Below, in pieces: positions 8,752 through 16,821 of a DNA stretch of 64,000 bases. The DNA lies in contig NZ_QANS01000003.1 in the NCBI RefSeq assembly GCF_003052265.1, positions 124,001-188,000 on the forward strand, given 5' to 3'. The first letter of the stretch is position 1. Each line of letters starts with the position of its first letter. This DNA comes from Stenotrophobium rhamnosiphilum. GTDB lineage: Bacteria > Pseudomonadota > Gammaproteobacteria > Nevskiales > Nevskiaceae. Both the position numbers and the translations under genes were made by a program. The notes beneath the pieces were generated by a model. The model saw nothing but the letters and a program-made list of their open reading frames with translations, had not been told where the DNA came from and searched no databases.

Positions 8752-9822
8752 TTAACCCTTAGCAACCGTCTCACGACGCGCTTCTACCGAAGCAGCAAGA
8801 TTGCGCAGCAGTTCAGCGGTGTCATCCCAATGAATGCACGCATCGGTAACGCTCTGGCCGTAGACCATCTTGTCGCGTGGACCAATTTCTTGGCGGCCTT
8901 CAACGATGTGCGATTCAACCATCACGCCGATGATGCGCTTGTCGCCTGCAGCGAGCTGGCTACCAACGTCATGACCAACAACAATCTGACGCTTGTGCTG
9001 CTTGGAGCTGTTGGCGTGCGAGAAGTCGATCATGATCAGTGGCTGCTGACCGGACTTGGTCATCACTGCGCTTGCAGCTTCCACTGCGCCCGCATCGTAG
9101 TTGGTACCCTGGCTACCACCGCGCAGAATGATGTGACTGTCGGGGTTGCCAGCTGTCTCAAAAATGGAGATCTGGCCATCGTTGGTCATCGACAAGAAGC
9201 GGTGCGGGCTACGTGCAGATTGCACAGCATCGACTGCAACTTTCACGCTGCCGTCGGTGCCGTTCTTGAAACCAACTGGGCATGACAAGCCCGACGCCAT
9301 TTCGCGATGCAGCTGCGATTCCGTCGTACGCGCGCCGATTGCGCCCCAGCTGACGAGGTCAGCGAGGTATTGCGGCGTGAGCAGGTCGAGGAACTCGACG
9401 CCTGCTGGCATGCCTTGATCGTTGAGCTTGAGCAGCAAGCTACGTGCAACGCGCAGGCCTTTGTCGATCTGGTAGCTGTCGTTGAGTTCAGGATCGTTGA
9501 TCAAACCCTTCCAACCCACCGTCGTACGCGGCTTTTCAAAATACACGCGCATCACGATCAACAAATCTTTTTTCAGCTGCTCACGCAGCGGCGCGAGGCG
9601 CGCGGCGTAATCGAAAGCAGCCGCAGGATCATGAATCGAGCAAGGACCAACGACGACCAACAAACGGTCATCTTTGCCCTGCAAGATGTTCTGAATCTCG
9701 GTGCGTGTGGTGCTGGTGGTATTGGCAGCGGCTTCCGTTAACGGAATCTCGGCCTGAACCTGAGCAGGTGTGGACACAGCGCGGATCGAGTTGATTCGCA
9801 GATTTTGAGTAGCAAGCGTCAT
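8752..9822 (-). CDS. 3-deoxy-7-phosphoheptulonate (DAHP) synthase, class I
   Basis: This enzyme condenses phosphoenolpyruvate and erythrose 4-phosphate in the first step of the shikimate pathway. Starting at ATG 9822 it is 356 residues, close to E. coli AroG (350); the frame extends upstream to 9954 but those 44 codons are not family-like. Metal ligands of the AroFGH family are present as Cys61 (VVVGPCSIHDP), His269 (DFSHAN), Glu303 (MVESH) and Asp327 (SVTDAC). The substrate loop FEKPRTTVGWKGLI and GARTTESQ are intact. Which amino acid feeds back on it (the AroF, AroG or AroH type) cannot be read with confidence, so no symbol is given. It is a single-gene unit. Confidence 0.95.
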   Translation of the reverse strand: MTLATQNLRINSIRAVSTPAQVQAEIPLTEAAANTTSTTRTEIQNILQGKDDRLLVVVGPCSIHDPAAAFDYAARLAPLREQLKKDLLIVMRVYFEKPRTTVGWKGLINDPELNDSYQIDKGLRVARSLLLKLNDQGMPAGVEFLDLLTPQYLADLVSWGAIGARTTESQLHREMASGLSCPVGFKNGTDGSVKVAVDAVQSARSPHRFLSMTNDGQISIFETAGNPDSHIILRGGSQGTNYDAGAVEAASAVMTKSGQQPLIMIDFSHANSSKQHKRQIVVGHDVGSQLAAGDKRIIGVMVESHIVEGRQEIGPRDKMVYGQSVTDACIHWDDTAELLRNLAASVEARRETVAKG

Positions 9823-10074
9823 GGCACTAATAATGTGTAAAAAGCTTTTTGGGGGCGGGATGCTAACAGAGCCACGCGCCGCAGGGTAAGCTGCCAAGAG
9901 GTGAGGTCCTTGGCAGCGTGCCTCGATCTCATATGGGGTCTTGAGTTGCAGCAATCAAGCGCACGATGCGCTCGTACTGCGATTGGGTTTAATTGGGATG
10001 TTCTTATTTGCTTGTTACAGATTTATAAGTACATAAAATAGAACAATCTATCTGCCGCAAAAAGGAGAGTGCGG

Positions 10075-11055
10075 GTGACATCAAAAAGGATTTTGAACCG
10101 GACTGCGCGTCTCGCAGTCCTCGCGGCCATTTCATGCAGCAGTAACGTCTACGCTTGGGACGCATTGCCGGCCTATAACCAAGGCACGCTCGCACGCAGT
10201 TTTGCACTGCCCGCCATTGGTCAAAGCAGCGTGCTCGGTGCATCGCAGTCCAGCTTTTCGGCGGACTACGACCTCACCACCGAGTACTACGTCGACTCCA
10301 GTCTCAACGAAAGCATCACGATCGATGGCGAGACTTCTGCCTTTGCGCTCAGCTGGCGTCAGGGCATCGGCAATAATCTGGAACTCTCCGCGCGACTGCC
10401 AGTGCTGATTGTTGGCGGCGGTTTCATGGATCACTTTATTGATCAGTGGCACAAAACCTTCGGCCTGCCCGATGGCGGTCGCCCCCTCGCAGCTAGCGAC
10501 GTGCGTCAGATCAGCTACGTGGTTAACGGCAACCCCGTGCTCGATGTGCAGCAAAGCGGCACCACGCTGGGCGATATCGAACTCGCAGCGGGCTGGAAAG
10601 TCGGAGAAGGTGCCGCACTGCGAGGCATGGTCAAACTGCCGACAGGCAGCGACAGCAAACTCACTGGCGGAAATTGGGGCGGCGCGCTGTGGGGCGACTT
10701 TGCTCTGCCGTTTGACGCGGGCTCCAGCTGGGACGGCTTCGCCTCACTCGGCGCAACCGTGGCGCAAAAAGCGGATGCACTTAAGGACCAACAACGTAAC
10801 GCTGCGATCTTTGGCGGCGTTGGACTCGGTTACTTCGTCACGCAAAACTTTGAGCTGCGCAGCCAGCTTTACGCGCATAGCGCGTTGTACAAGAACAGCG
10901 AACTCGACAGCCTGAAAAAACCTGGCTTACAGCTAACGATGGGCGGCACTTATCGCTGGTCGCCGAAGGTGAGCATGGACGTGTTTTTCCAAGAAGATCC
11001 GGTGACTTATTCATCACCGGATTTCAGTTTGCATGTGGGCGTAACGGTTCGCTAA
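10075..11055 (+). CDS. DUF3187-family outer-membrane protein
   Basis: GTG 10075 is preferred because GGAG at 10064-10067 is seven bases upstream; an alternative GTG at 10069 is too close. The product is 326 residues with a signal peptide ending near NVYA. The rest is made of alternating strands (for example YDLTTEYYVDS, LELSARLPVLIVGG, AALRGMVKLPTGSDS, FSLHVGVTVR), typical of an outer-membrane barrel. The pieces GGGFMDHFIDQWHKTFGLPDGGR and LPTGSDS resemble DUF3187. Function is unknown; DUF3187 proteins are often near lipid or aromatic metabolism genes, but nothing in the context settles it. Confidence 0.75.
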   Translation: MTSKRILNRTARLAVLAAISCSSNVYAWDALPAYNQGTLARSFALPAIGQSSVLGASQSSFSADYDLTTEYYVDSSLNESITIDGETSAFALSWRQGIGNNLELSARLPVLIVGGGFMDHFIDQWHKTFGLPDGGRPLAASDVRQISYVVNGNPVLDVQQSGTTLGDIELAAGWKVGEGAALRGMVKLPTGSDSKLTGGNWGGALWGDFALPFDAGSSWDGFASLGATVAQKADALKDQQRNAAIFGGVGLGYFVTQNFELRSQLYAHSALYKNSELDSLKKPGLQLTMGGTYRWSPKVSMDVFFQEDPVTYSSPDFSLHVGVTVR

Positions 11056-11063
11056 GCACTTGG

Positions 11064-11092
11064 TGTAGGAGCGCCGCTTAGGCGCTCCTACA
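11064..11092. repeat. Intergenic palindrome (GTAGGAGCGCC type), probable terminator
   Basis: TGTAGGAGCGCC (11064-11075) and its exact complement (11081-11092) enclose the loop GCTTA, between two converging genes. The same arm sequence returns at 13142-13204, so this is a dispersed repeat that may also act as a terminator. Confidence 0.8.
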
Positions 11093-11095
11093 GAT

Positions 11096-11797
11096 TTACG
11101 GCTTCAGATCAAACAACAGCACTTCGCTCTCTGCCGTAGCCGTCAGAGACAAAGCCGTCTCCTGATCAATCATCGCCGCATCACCCGCAACCAAACGCTG
11201 CGTGCCTAACTGCACTGAGCCGGTCGCAACGTGCAGGTAATAACGGCGCTGCGCATCCAGCGTCTTCTCTAGCGTCTGACCTTCTGCCGGCCAAGCAATC
11301 AGTAAGCGCGCGTCCTGATGAATCGGAAACTGTGCGCCTTCATCCTTGGGTGCAATCACGGTGACAAAGCCTTTGCGTAGTGCATCAGCATCCAGCGCCT
11401 GCTGGTCATAGCTGGGCGCAACGTTGAGCTCATTCGGTTCAATCCAGATCTGCAGCAAGTGCAGATGCTCAGAGTTCGAAGGGTTCTTCTCACTGTGTCG
11501 CACACCGCTGCCTGCGCTCATCATCTGCAATTCGCCGTGGCGCAAAATGCCTTCGCCGCCGGTTGAATCTTGATGGTGCACGCCACCAGCCAGCACATAC
11601 GTGATGATTTCCATATCGCGGTGGCCGTGCGTACCAAAGCCGGTGCCGGGCACGATGCGGTCCTCGTTAATCACGCGCAGGTCAGAAAAGCCCATAAAGC
11701 GGCGGTCCTGATAGTCGCTGAAAGAAAACGTGTGATAGCTGTCCAACCAGCCATGTTCGGCGTGACCGCGATCTTCTGAACGACGTAAGGTGATCAT
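11096..11797 (-). CDS. Pirin-family protein (YhhW-like)
   Basis: A 233-residue bicupin. The four metal ligands of E. coli YhhW are found at the same positions: His57 and His59 (GTHGHRDMEI), His101 and Glu103 (RHSEKN). YhhW has quercetin 2,3-dioxygenase activity in vitro, but the natural substrate of these bacterial pirins is unknown. The N-terminal signature LDSYHTFSFSDYQD is strong. GGAGAG lies a few bases before the ATG on the minus strand. It is monocistronic and converges on the DUF3187 gene. Confidence 0.93.
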   Translation of the reverse strand: MITLRRSEDRGHAEHGWLDSYHTFSFSDYQDRRFMGFSDLRVINEDRIVPGTGFGTHGHRDMEIITYVLAGGVHHQDSTGGEGILRHGELQMMSAGSGVRHSEKNPSNSEHLHLLQIWIEPNELNVAPSYDQQALDADALRKGFVTVIAPKDEGAQFPIHQDARLLIAWPAEGQTLEKTLDAQRRYYLHVATGSVQLGTQRLVAGDAAMIDQETALSLTATAESEVLLFDLKP

Positions 11798-12029
11798 GTT
11801 GCTCTCCGCAATTAGCGTGTGTTGATGAGTGCCAATATGCGGCCCAGAGCGCCGTGATTAAAGATCAATTTTCCGTGCAAACCCATCTAAAGGACTGATC
11901 AATGCCTTTGCGCTGCAACATTTCGTCCTGAGTCATAAAACCCACCCTCACAGGGCTGGAACACAGCACGATTCCGCGCTACGGTACGCCTACCGCATAA
12001 AGCACACATAAATGCGTTGGAGAGAAGTA

Positions 12030-12431
12030 ATGCGCACACTCGGTTCAGTCGTCGTCCGTGATTACATGCAGACGCAAGTCGTTACATTCACTGCCGACAT
12101 GGAAGTGATGACGGCCATCAATGATCTCGTCAAACACCGCATTTCCGGCGCGCCTGTGCTGGATGCCGACGGCAATCTCGTCGGCGTGCTCTCAGAAAAA
12201 GATTGTCTGAAAGTCGCACTCACCGCCGGCTACGAAGGCGTCCCCGCCGGCATCGTCGCCGAATACATGACGCACGATGCGCTCACTGTTTCGCCCGATA
12301 CACCCATTCTCGAAATCGCCAGTCGCTTTCTCGACTCGGCGGTAAAGCGTTATCCGGTGGTGAAGAGTGGCAAGTTGGTGGGGCAGATTTCGCGTGCGGA
12401 TGTGCTTCGCGCGATTAACGAGATTTGTTGA
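12030..12431 (+). CDS. Two-CBS-domain protein
   Basis: ATG 12030 is chosen because GGAGAG at 12019-12024 precedes it by five bases; an upstream in-frame ATG at 12012 lies in front of that site. The 133-residue product is two CBS modules: VVRDYMQTQVVTFTADM to VLSEKDCLK, and VAEYMTHDALTVSPDT to GQISRADVLRAI. CBS pairs bind adenosyl nucleotides and usually regulate a partner. No partner domain is fused here, so its target is unknown. Confidence 0.9.
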   Translation: MRTLGSVVVRDYMQTQVVTFTADMEVMTAINDLVKHRISGAPVLDADGNLVGVLSEKDCLKVALTAGYEGVPAGIVAEYMTHDALTVSPDTPILEIASRFLDSAVKRYPVVKSGKLVGQISRADVLRAINEIC

Positions 12432-12442
12432 TCAATCGCGAC

Positions 12443-12600
12443 GTAGGCTGGGTGCAGCCCGGGGCGTTCCTCTTTGTGATTGAGTGACCTAGGTTTCACC
12501 CGGGCTACATTCAACTCGTAGGCTGGGTTGAAGTGCAACAAAACCAAGCATCTCCATTTACGCAGTGAGTTGCTGGGTTGATGAAACCAACCCAGCCTAC
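12443..12600. repeat. Cluster of GTAGGCTGGGT-type intergenic inverted repeats
   Basis: The gap between the CBS gene and the next minus-strand gene is almost filled with repeats. GTAGGCTGGGTG at 12443 and an AGCCCGGG/CCCGGGCT pair lie on the left. Then GTAGGCTGGGTTG (12518-12530) pairs with CAACCCAGCCTAC (12588-12600) in a 13-bp stem. A further GCTGGGTTG lies in the loop. These look like degenerate copies of one mobile palindrome. Confidence 0.75.
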
Positions 12601-12608
12601 AAAATGCT

Positions 12609-13082
12609 TTAGGTCGTTTCGCAGATTCGCTTCAACACACCTGCGAACAACACGGCGAAGCCGCCGATTTCTCCTGCCATCAACAGCCACATAAAAATGG
12701 CGATGCTGCCGCGTGGCAGAGAGGTGTTGCCGACTTTGTGCGGCTTGCGGAGTTGGTTGTCGGTGTCGTTGAGAACGCCGTGCACGATGTAGCCGAAGAT
12801 TGCAGCGCCGAAAAATACGAGTGGGATTGCAGCGGCCCAGAAATTTACTGCTGGTGAATACGCTGACAACGCAGCAAATTGCGCGAGCAAAATTGCGGCG
12901 AAGGAATAGAGCAGTGAAGTGCGATGCGCGATATCGACATACACCGGCGCTTGCGCGACAGGGCTGCGGGCGATGCAAAAATATTTCCATGCGCCAGTGA
13001 GCAGGCCGCTGCTGAAAAATATGCCGGCGGCGATGATGCTGATGCGGACGCCGGGAAGGGAAAGGGCGGTGATTTCGAGCAT
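12609..13082 (-). CDS. Small four-helix membrane protein, unknown
   Basis: A 157-residue protein with about four membrane helices (near 10-28, 56-75, 80-105 and 127-150). Between helices 1 and 2 it has APVYVDIAHRTSLLYSF, and a conserved-looking IVHGVLNDTDNQLRKPH lies between helices 3 and 4. His and Arg residues near the membrane surface are suggestive, but I do not recognise the family. Codon use and hydrophobicity support a real gene. It is flanked by palindromic repeats on both sides and appears monocistronic. Confidence 0.7.
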   Translation of the reverse strand: MLEITALSLPGVRISIIAAGIFFSSGLLTGAWKYFCIARSPVAQAPVYVDIAHRTSLLYSFAAILLAQFAALSAYSPAVNFWAAAIPLVFFGAAIFGYIVHGVLNDTDNQLRKPHKVGNTSLPRGSIAIFMWLLMAGEIGGFAVLFAGVLKRICETT

Positions 13083-13141
13083 GGGATTTAGCCTTGAATC
13101 TAAGTTGTGCGGATGCTGGCAGTGATAGGCAATGTGGTCAA

Positions 13142-13204
13142 TGTAGGAGCGCCTCTTAGGCGCGATGGTTTCATCGCCAATCGCGCCTAAGAGGCGCTCC
13201 TACA
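13142..13204. repeat. Long intergenic inverted repeat (GTAGGAGCGCC type)
   Basis: 25-bp perfect arms at 13142-13166 and 13180-13204 surround a 13-base loop. Each arm starts TGTAGGAGCGCCTCTTAGGC, the same element as at 11064. It lies just downstream of the GST gene and could terminate it. Confidence 0.85.
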
Positions 13205-13209
13205 ACTTC

Positions 13210-13809
13210 TTAGCCTGTCATTTTCTCAAACTTGGGCTGTGCTTCCAACCGCTTCATCCAATCATTAATCGCCGGATAAGCGTTCAAGTCATACCCGCCC
13301 TCATGCGCCACATGCGTGTACGCATAAAGCGCGATATCCGCGATGCTGTAACGAGCGCCGGCGAGGAATGAAGTCTTCTGTAACTGCTGCTCCATCACGC
13401 CCAATGCGGCGTGACCTTTTTTCATTGCTTCTGCGATTTTGTCTTTCCACTCTTCTTGCTTCTGCATGAAGTGAACCCAGAAACGCACGGTGGCGATGTA
13501 GGGCTCATGGCTGTATTGCTCGAAGAACATCCACTCCAGAATCTTGGCGCGCTGCCAGCGATCTGCCGGAAAATAATCGGTGCCATCGGCCAGGTAACAC
13601 AGCATCGCGTTGGACTCAGCGAGCTTGCGGCCGTTGACGATCAGGAGTGGCACTCGGCCATTGGCATTCAGCGCGAGAAACTCTGGCGTGCGTGTTTCAC
13701 CTTTGAGCGTATTGATCTCTGTCCACTCAAAAGGCTGCCCGAGCTGTTTCATCAGCACCGCAGGCTTCCAGCAATTTCCAGACCCTGTCATTCCGTATAG
13801 CTTGATCAT
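13210..13809 (-). CDS. Glutathione S-transferase family protein
   Basis: A 199-residue canonical GST. The thioredoxin-like N-terminal domain has SGNCWKP at 10-16 (Ser10/Cys13 are candidates for activating glutathione), the cis-proline motif GRVPLL (Pro54) and the glutathione-binding pair Glu65-Ser66 (ESNAM). The all-helical C-terminal domain runs from about 85 to 199 with SIADIALYAYTH, the N-capping box of GSTs. Neighbours do not indicate a substrate. The class is not assigned. Confidence 0.92.
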   Translation of the reverse strand: MIKLYGMTGSGNCWKPAVLMKQLGQPFEWTEINTLKGETRTPEFLALNANGRVPLLIVNGRKLAESNAMLCYLADGTDYFPADRWQRAKILEWMFFEQYSHEPYIATVRFWVHFMQKQEEWKDKIAEAMKKGHAALGVMEQQLQKTSFLAGARYSIADIALYAYTHVAHEGGYDLNAYPAINDWMKRLEAQPKFEKMTG

Positions 13810-13945
13810 GAAGCGGCCCCCTTAAGAATCTGTTCTTAATTTACCGCGCTTCGTGACGAGCGGCATGTTTCTTTGGTGCCACCGGCAACCTTGCTTACCT
13901 GTGCAAAGTTTATTCTGTACGCACAATTTGCATGGATGCCCCACC

Positions 13946-14275
13946 ATGATTCGCCTCACTCAAATCTGCCTTCTCGTCTTTCTGGCGACCTTGGGCTTTT
14001 TCCTTTATCAGTTACAGCGGCAGGCTGATTACAGCCTTGCATTCTTGATGATGGGCGCAACCGGCTGTTTGTATTTATTGCTGCGAACAGAACAGCGTTA
14101 CACCTATCTCACGCGCCATAGAGCCAAGCCAGCTCAAGCTCAAAACACCGGCAGCAAACGCATTGCGCCACAGTGCGTGAGCACGGTGCAGTTTACTGAG
14201 CGGAAGATGATGCCGATATTGTCTGCATCAAACGAACTGCGCGCAGTGAGATCGTCGCGAGCAGCGGCCAAGTAG
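13946..14275 (+). CDS. Small membrane protein, hypothetical
   Basis: The frame is open from 13853, but ATG 13946 begins a sensible protein of 109 residues. It has two membrane helices (about 5-22 and 28-47) followed by a basic tail (RTEQRYTYLTRHRAK) and a low-complexity C terminus. No good ribosome site is visible and I recognise no family. It could be a real two-helix inner-membrane protein or a chance frame; the two clean hydrophobic segments favour the former. Confidence 0.4.
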   Translation: MIRLTQICLLVFLATLGFFLYQLQRQADYSLAFLMMGATGCLYLLLRTEQRYTYLTRHRAKPAQAQNTGSKRIAPQCVSTVQFTERKMMPILSASNELRAVRSSRAAAK

Positions 14276-14336
14276 GGCGGCGGCATTCCATAAAGCTATT
14301 CGAGTAATTCCTAGCGACACCCCCTAAAATGCGCGG

Positions 14337-15083
14337 GTGAGCTTCTTCGCCTTCTCTATTGCTGCGGCCGCGTTTTTGACGGCCGCTTTGTCTGGCATCG
14401 CTGGTGTCGGCGGCGGCACTATTTTGATTGGCGTGTTCTACGCCATCGGCCTCTCCACCGCACAAGCGGTTCCGCTGCACGCTGCCGTTCAATTGGCCTC
14501 CAATGCTTCTCGCACCGTCGCGTATTTTAGCGCAGTGGAATGGCGCGCTGCGGGTTGGTTTATGTTGGGCTGTGCACCTGCGCCGTTTTTGATTGCGCCT
14601 TATGTGCCACTGGTCAACACTCACATCATCGAGTTGGTATTGGGTGTTTTGATCATCGCGTCGCTGATTCCCGGCAAGAAGGCCGACGACTTTTTACCCT
14701 TGCGTTGGGCGTATCTGATTGCCGGTGTATTGGTCGGCAGCATCGGCATGTTTGTCGGCGCGTCAGGTTTGTTTGTTGGCCGATTGTTTCTACGCCCCGA
14801 GTGGCGCAAAGAAACCATGATCGGCACATTGGCGCTATGTCAGTGCTTGGGCCACGCAACAAAATTATTGGGCTATGGCACTGTTGGGCTCAGCCCGTTT
14901 GAGCAAATGGATTTGCTGGTGCCTCTGGTGATCGCGGTCATTCTTGGCACCGTCGTTGGCAAGCAACTCAATCAGCGATTGAGCGAAGAACGATTCAGAA
15001 CCCTGGTCAACGCCGTGCTGTTGATCATGTCGGTGAAACTATTGTGGGATGGCGTACACGGTTTGATGAAGGCAGGAGCATGA
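14337..15083 (+). CDS. TauE/SafE-family sulfite/anion exporter
   Basis: A 248-residue membrane protein, starting at GTG 14337, with about seven to eight helices. The glycine-rich start of the first helix (LSGIAGVGGGTILIG) and the internally repeated one (LIAGVLVGSIGMFVGASG) are the two-fold hallmark of TauE/SafE carriers, which move sulfite, sulfoacetate or related organic anions. No Shine-Dalgarno is visible; the start codon lies very close to the preceding intergenic AT-rich stretch and the message may be nearly leaderless. The thioesterase gene begins one base after its stop, so the two are co-translated. Confidence 0.85.
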   Translation: MSFFAFSIAAAAFLTAALSGIAGVGGGTILIGVFYAIGLSTAQAVPLHAAVQLASNASRTVAYFSAVEWRAAGWFMLGCAPAPFLIAPYVPLVNTHIIELVLGVLIIASLIPGKKADDFLPLRWAYLIAGVLVGSIGMFVGASGLFVGRLFLRPEWRKETMIGTLALCQCLGHATKLLGYGTVGLSPFEQMDLLVPLVIAVILGTVVGKQLNQRLSEERFRTLVNAVLLIMSVKLLWDGVHGLMKAGA

Positions 15084-15084
15084 C

Positions 15085-15507
15085 GTGGAAGTGAAGCTGA
15101 GCGGCGACAAAATTGAACAGCTGATTCAAATGGGCTTCGGCGCCAAAGAAAAGATGTTCACCATCGAAAATCTCGTGCCGGGTTCGCTGCGTCTGGTGAT
15201 TCCGTATCAGACGCGCATGTTGCGTCCGGGCAATGTGCTATCAGGCCCATCCTTATTCACTGCCGCCGATCTTGCGATGTACGCCTTGGTGATCGGGCAT
15301 ATCGGCCCTGAGATGATGGCCGTCACCGCAAATATGAATCTGAATTTTCTGAACAAGGCGACGCCGGGCAACATCATTGCCGATGGCCGTTTACTCAAGC
15401 TCGGCCGCAAGCTCGCAGTGATGGAAGTGTCGCTGTATTCGTCTGCTGATCCGGAAACGTTGGTTGCACATGCAACCGGCAGCTATTCGATTCCATCAAA
15501 AAAATAA
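15085..15507 (+). CDS. PaaI-type hotdog thioesterase
   Basis: A 140-residue single hotdog domain, GTG start at 15085, with GGAG inside the end of the previous gene. MLRPGNVLSGPSLFTAADLAMYALV is the long hotdog helix with the acidic residue used by PaaI-like thioesterases, and MNLNFLNKATPGNIIADGRLLKLGRK is the strand-turn-strand of the acyl-CoA tunnel. It probably hydrolyses an acyl- or aryl-CoA; the specific thioester is unknown. Its stop abuts that of the converging transporter without any gap. Confidence 0.88.
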   Translation: MEVKLSGDKIEQLIQMGFGAKEKMFTIENLVPGSLRLVIPYQTRMLRPGNVLSGPSLFTAADLAMYALVIGHIGPEMMAVTANMNLNFLNKATPGNIIADGRLLKLGRKLAVMEVSLYSSADPETLVAHATGSYSIPSKK

Positions 15508-16809
15508 TCAATCGGTCAGCGGGCGGCCTTTGGTTTCAATAATCCAAGGCATGAAGAGAAGTCCGAGCAGCGGCACAAAGCCGACCCAGAACAAAACCTC
15601 CAACACTGTATCGGTGCCGCGCGATGCTGCAGCGCCGACGAGGAAAGGCCCGATCGAAGCCAGTACGCGGCCGATGTTGTAGCAAAAACCTGAACCCGTG
15701 CCGCGCAAACGCGTCGGGAATAGTTCTGGCAAGTAATAGGTGAAGCTGCCGAACACACCGAACACTGACAAGCCAATCGCAAAGTACATGTACAAACGGG
15801 TTTCTGATGGCAGATCCAAACCGAAGGTGCACAGGATCGAGACAGCCGACAGCGCGAAGTAAATGGCGAACATCGGCTTGCGACCGAGCAACTTGGACGC
15901 AGGAATCGTCAGCAGCGTGCCGATCAAACCACCTGCGTTGAAGCAAACGGTGGCGATGTATTTCCAGTGTTCAATCAATGCCAGCGTGCCAGATTTATCG
16001 AGGCCAAGCGTTAGTGCTTCTGCCCGCGCAAGCTGCGTGGCGACGACAGGAATAAACGCGTTGCAGCTCCACCATGCGAGCAAGGCCACCAGCGCCATCA
16101 AGAATCCGCTCAATGTGAGCGCACGATATTCCGGACTAAACAGCTCGCTGATTTTTGGCGGCGTGCTAACGGCTGCAACTTTTTTCCAACGCTCAGGCTC
16201 GTGAATGAACATGCGAATTGCGAACGCAGCAGCCGCAGGAATCAAACCGCAAAGGAAAACATAGCGCCATGAAATTTCTGGAACGTCTTTGAACCAGACA
16301 CCAGCGATTTGGAAATTAACGAAGGTGGCGAGAAACAAACCGAAGGGTGCGGAGGTATAGAGCAAGGCGCCCGCTTCTACGCGGCGCTTCTCCGGCATCA
16401 CTTCGCTAACCATCGACGCGCCAGCAGCCCATTCGCCGCCAATACCAAGCGAAGCGATAAAGCGGAACGCCATCAGCGCCCAGATATTCGGCGCGAAAGC
16501 ACAAGCGGCCGTGCCGAGTGCATAGACCAACATCGTCAACAACAAAGTGCGCGTACGACCAATGCGATCAGCAACCCAACCGAACACCACGCCGCCGATG
16601 GCCCAGCCAATCAACAACAGAGAAGTGAGCAGGCCGGTCCAGAACAACGTCGCTTGCTTGGCTTCTGGCGATCCAATGGTCAAACCCAGAAGCGTTGGCA
16701 CGCAATTCGGCGCAACGTAGTTGAACAGCACGCCATCAAAAATATCGAAGCCCCAACCCAACCACGCCGCGAATAGAACTGCCCATTGATATCGCGTGAG
16801 GCTCAACAT
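15508..16809 (-). CDS. MFS transporter (organic-anion/sugar-type)
   Basis: A 433-residue, 12-helix major facilitator. Helix 1 has WGFDIFDGVLFNY with acidic residues typical of H+-coupled aromatic-acid or sialate-type symporters. The signature GWVADRIGRTRTLLL lies between helices 2 and 3, and ELFPTRLRGTGSGFCYNIGR between 10 and 11. The substrate cannot be read from sequence. The second MFS gene lies 12 bases upstream on the same strand, so they may form an operon of paired carriers. Confidence 0.88.
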   Translation of the reverse strand: MLSLTRYQWAVLFAAWLGWGFDIFDGVLFNYVAPNCVPTLLGLTIGSPEAKQATLFWTGLLTSLLLIGWAIGGVVFGWVADRIGRTRTLLLTMLVYALGTAACAFAPNIWALMAFRFIASLGIGGEWAAGASMVSEVMPEKRRVEAGALLYTSAPFGLFLATFVNFQIAGVWFKDVPEISWRYVFLCGLIPAAAAFAIRMFIHEPERWKKVAAVSTPPKISELFSPEYRALTLSGFLMALVALLAWWSCNAFIPVVATQLARAEALTLGLDKSGTLALIEHWKYIATVCFNAGGLIGTLLTIPASKLLGRKPMFAIYFALSAVSILCTFGLDLPSETRLYMYFAIGLSVFGVFGSFTYYLPELFPTRLRGTGSGFCYNIGRVLASIGPFLVGAAASRGTDTVLEVLFWVGFVPLLGLLFMPWIIETKGRPLTD

Positions 16810-16821
16810 CTGTGGTGCTCC

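Noticed and set aside
8830-9741. Plus-strand frames opposite DAHP synthase
   Set aside because: Shadows of a gene whose active-site residues are all intact on the minus strand.
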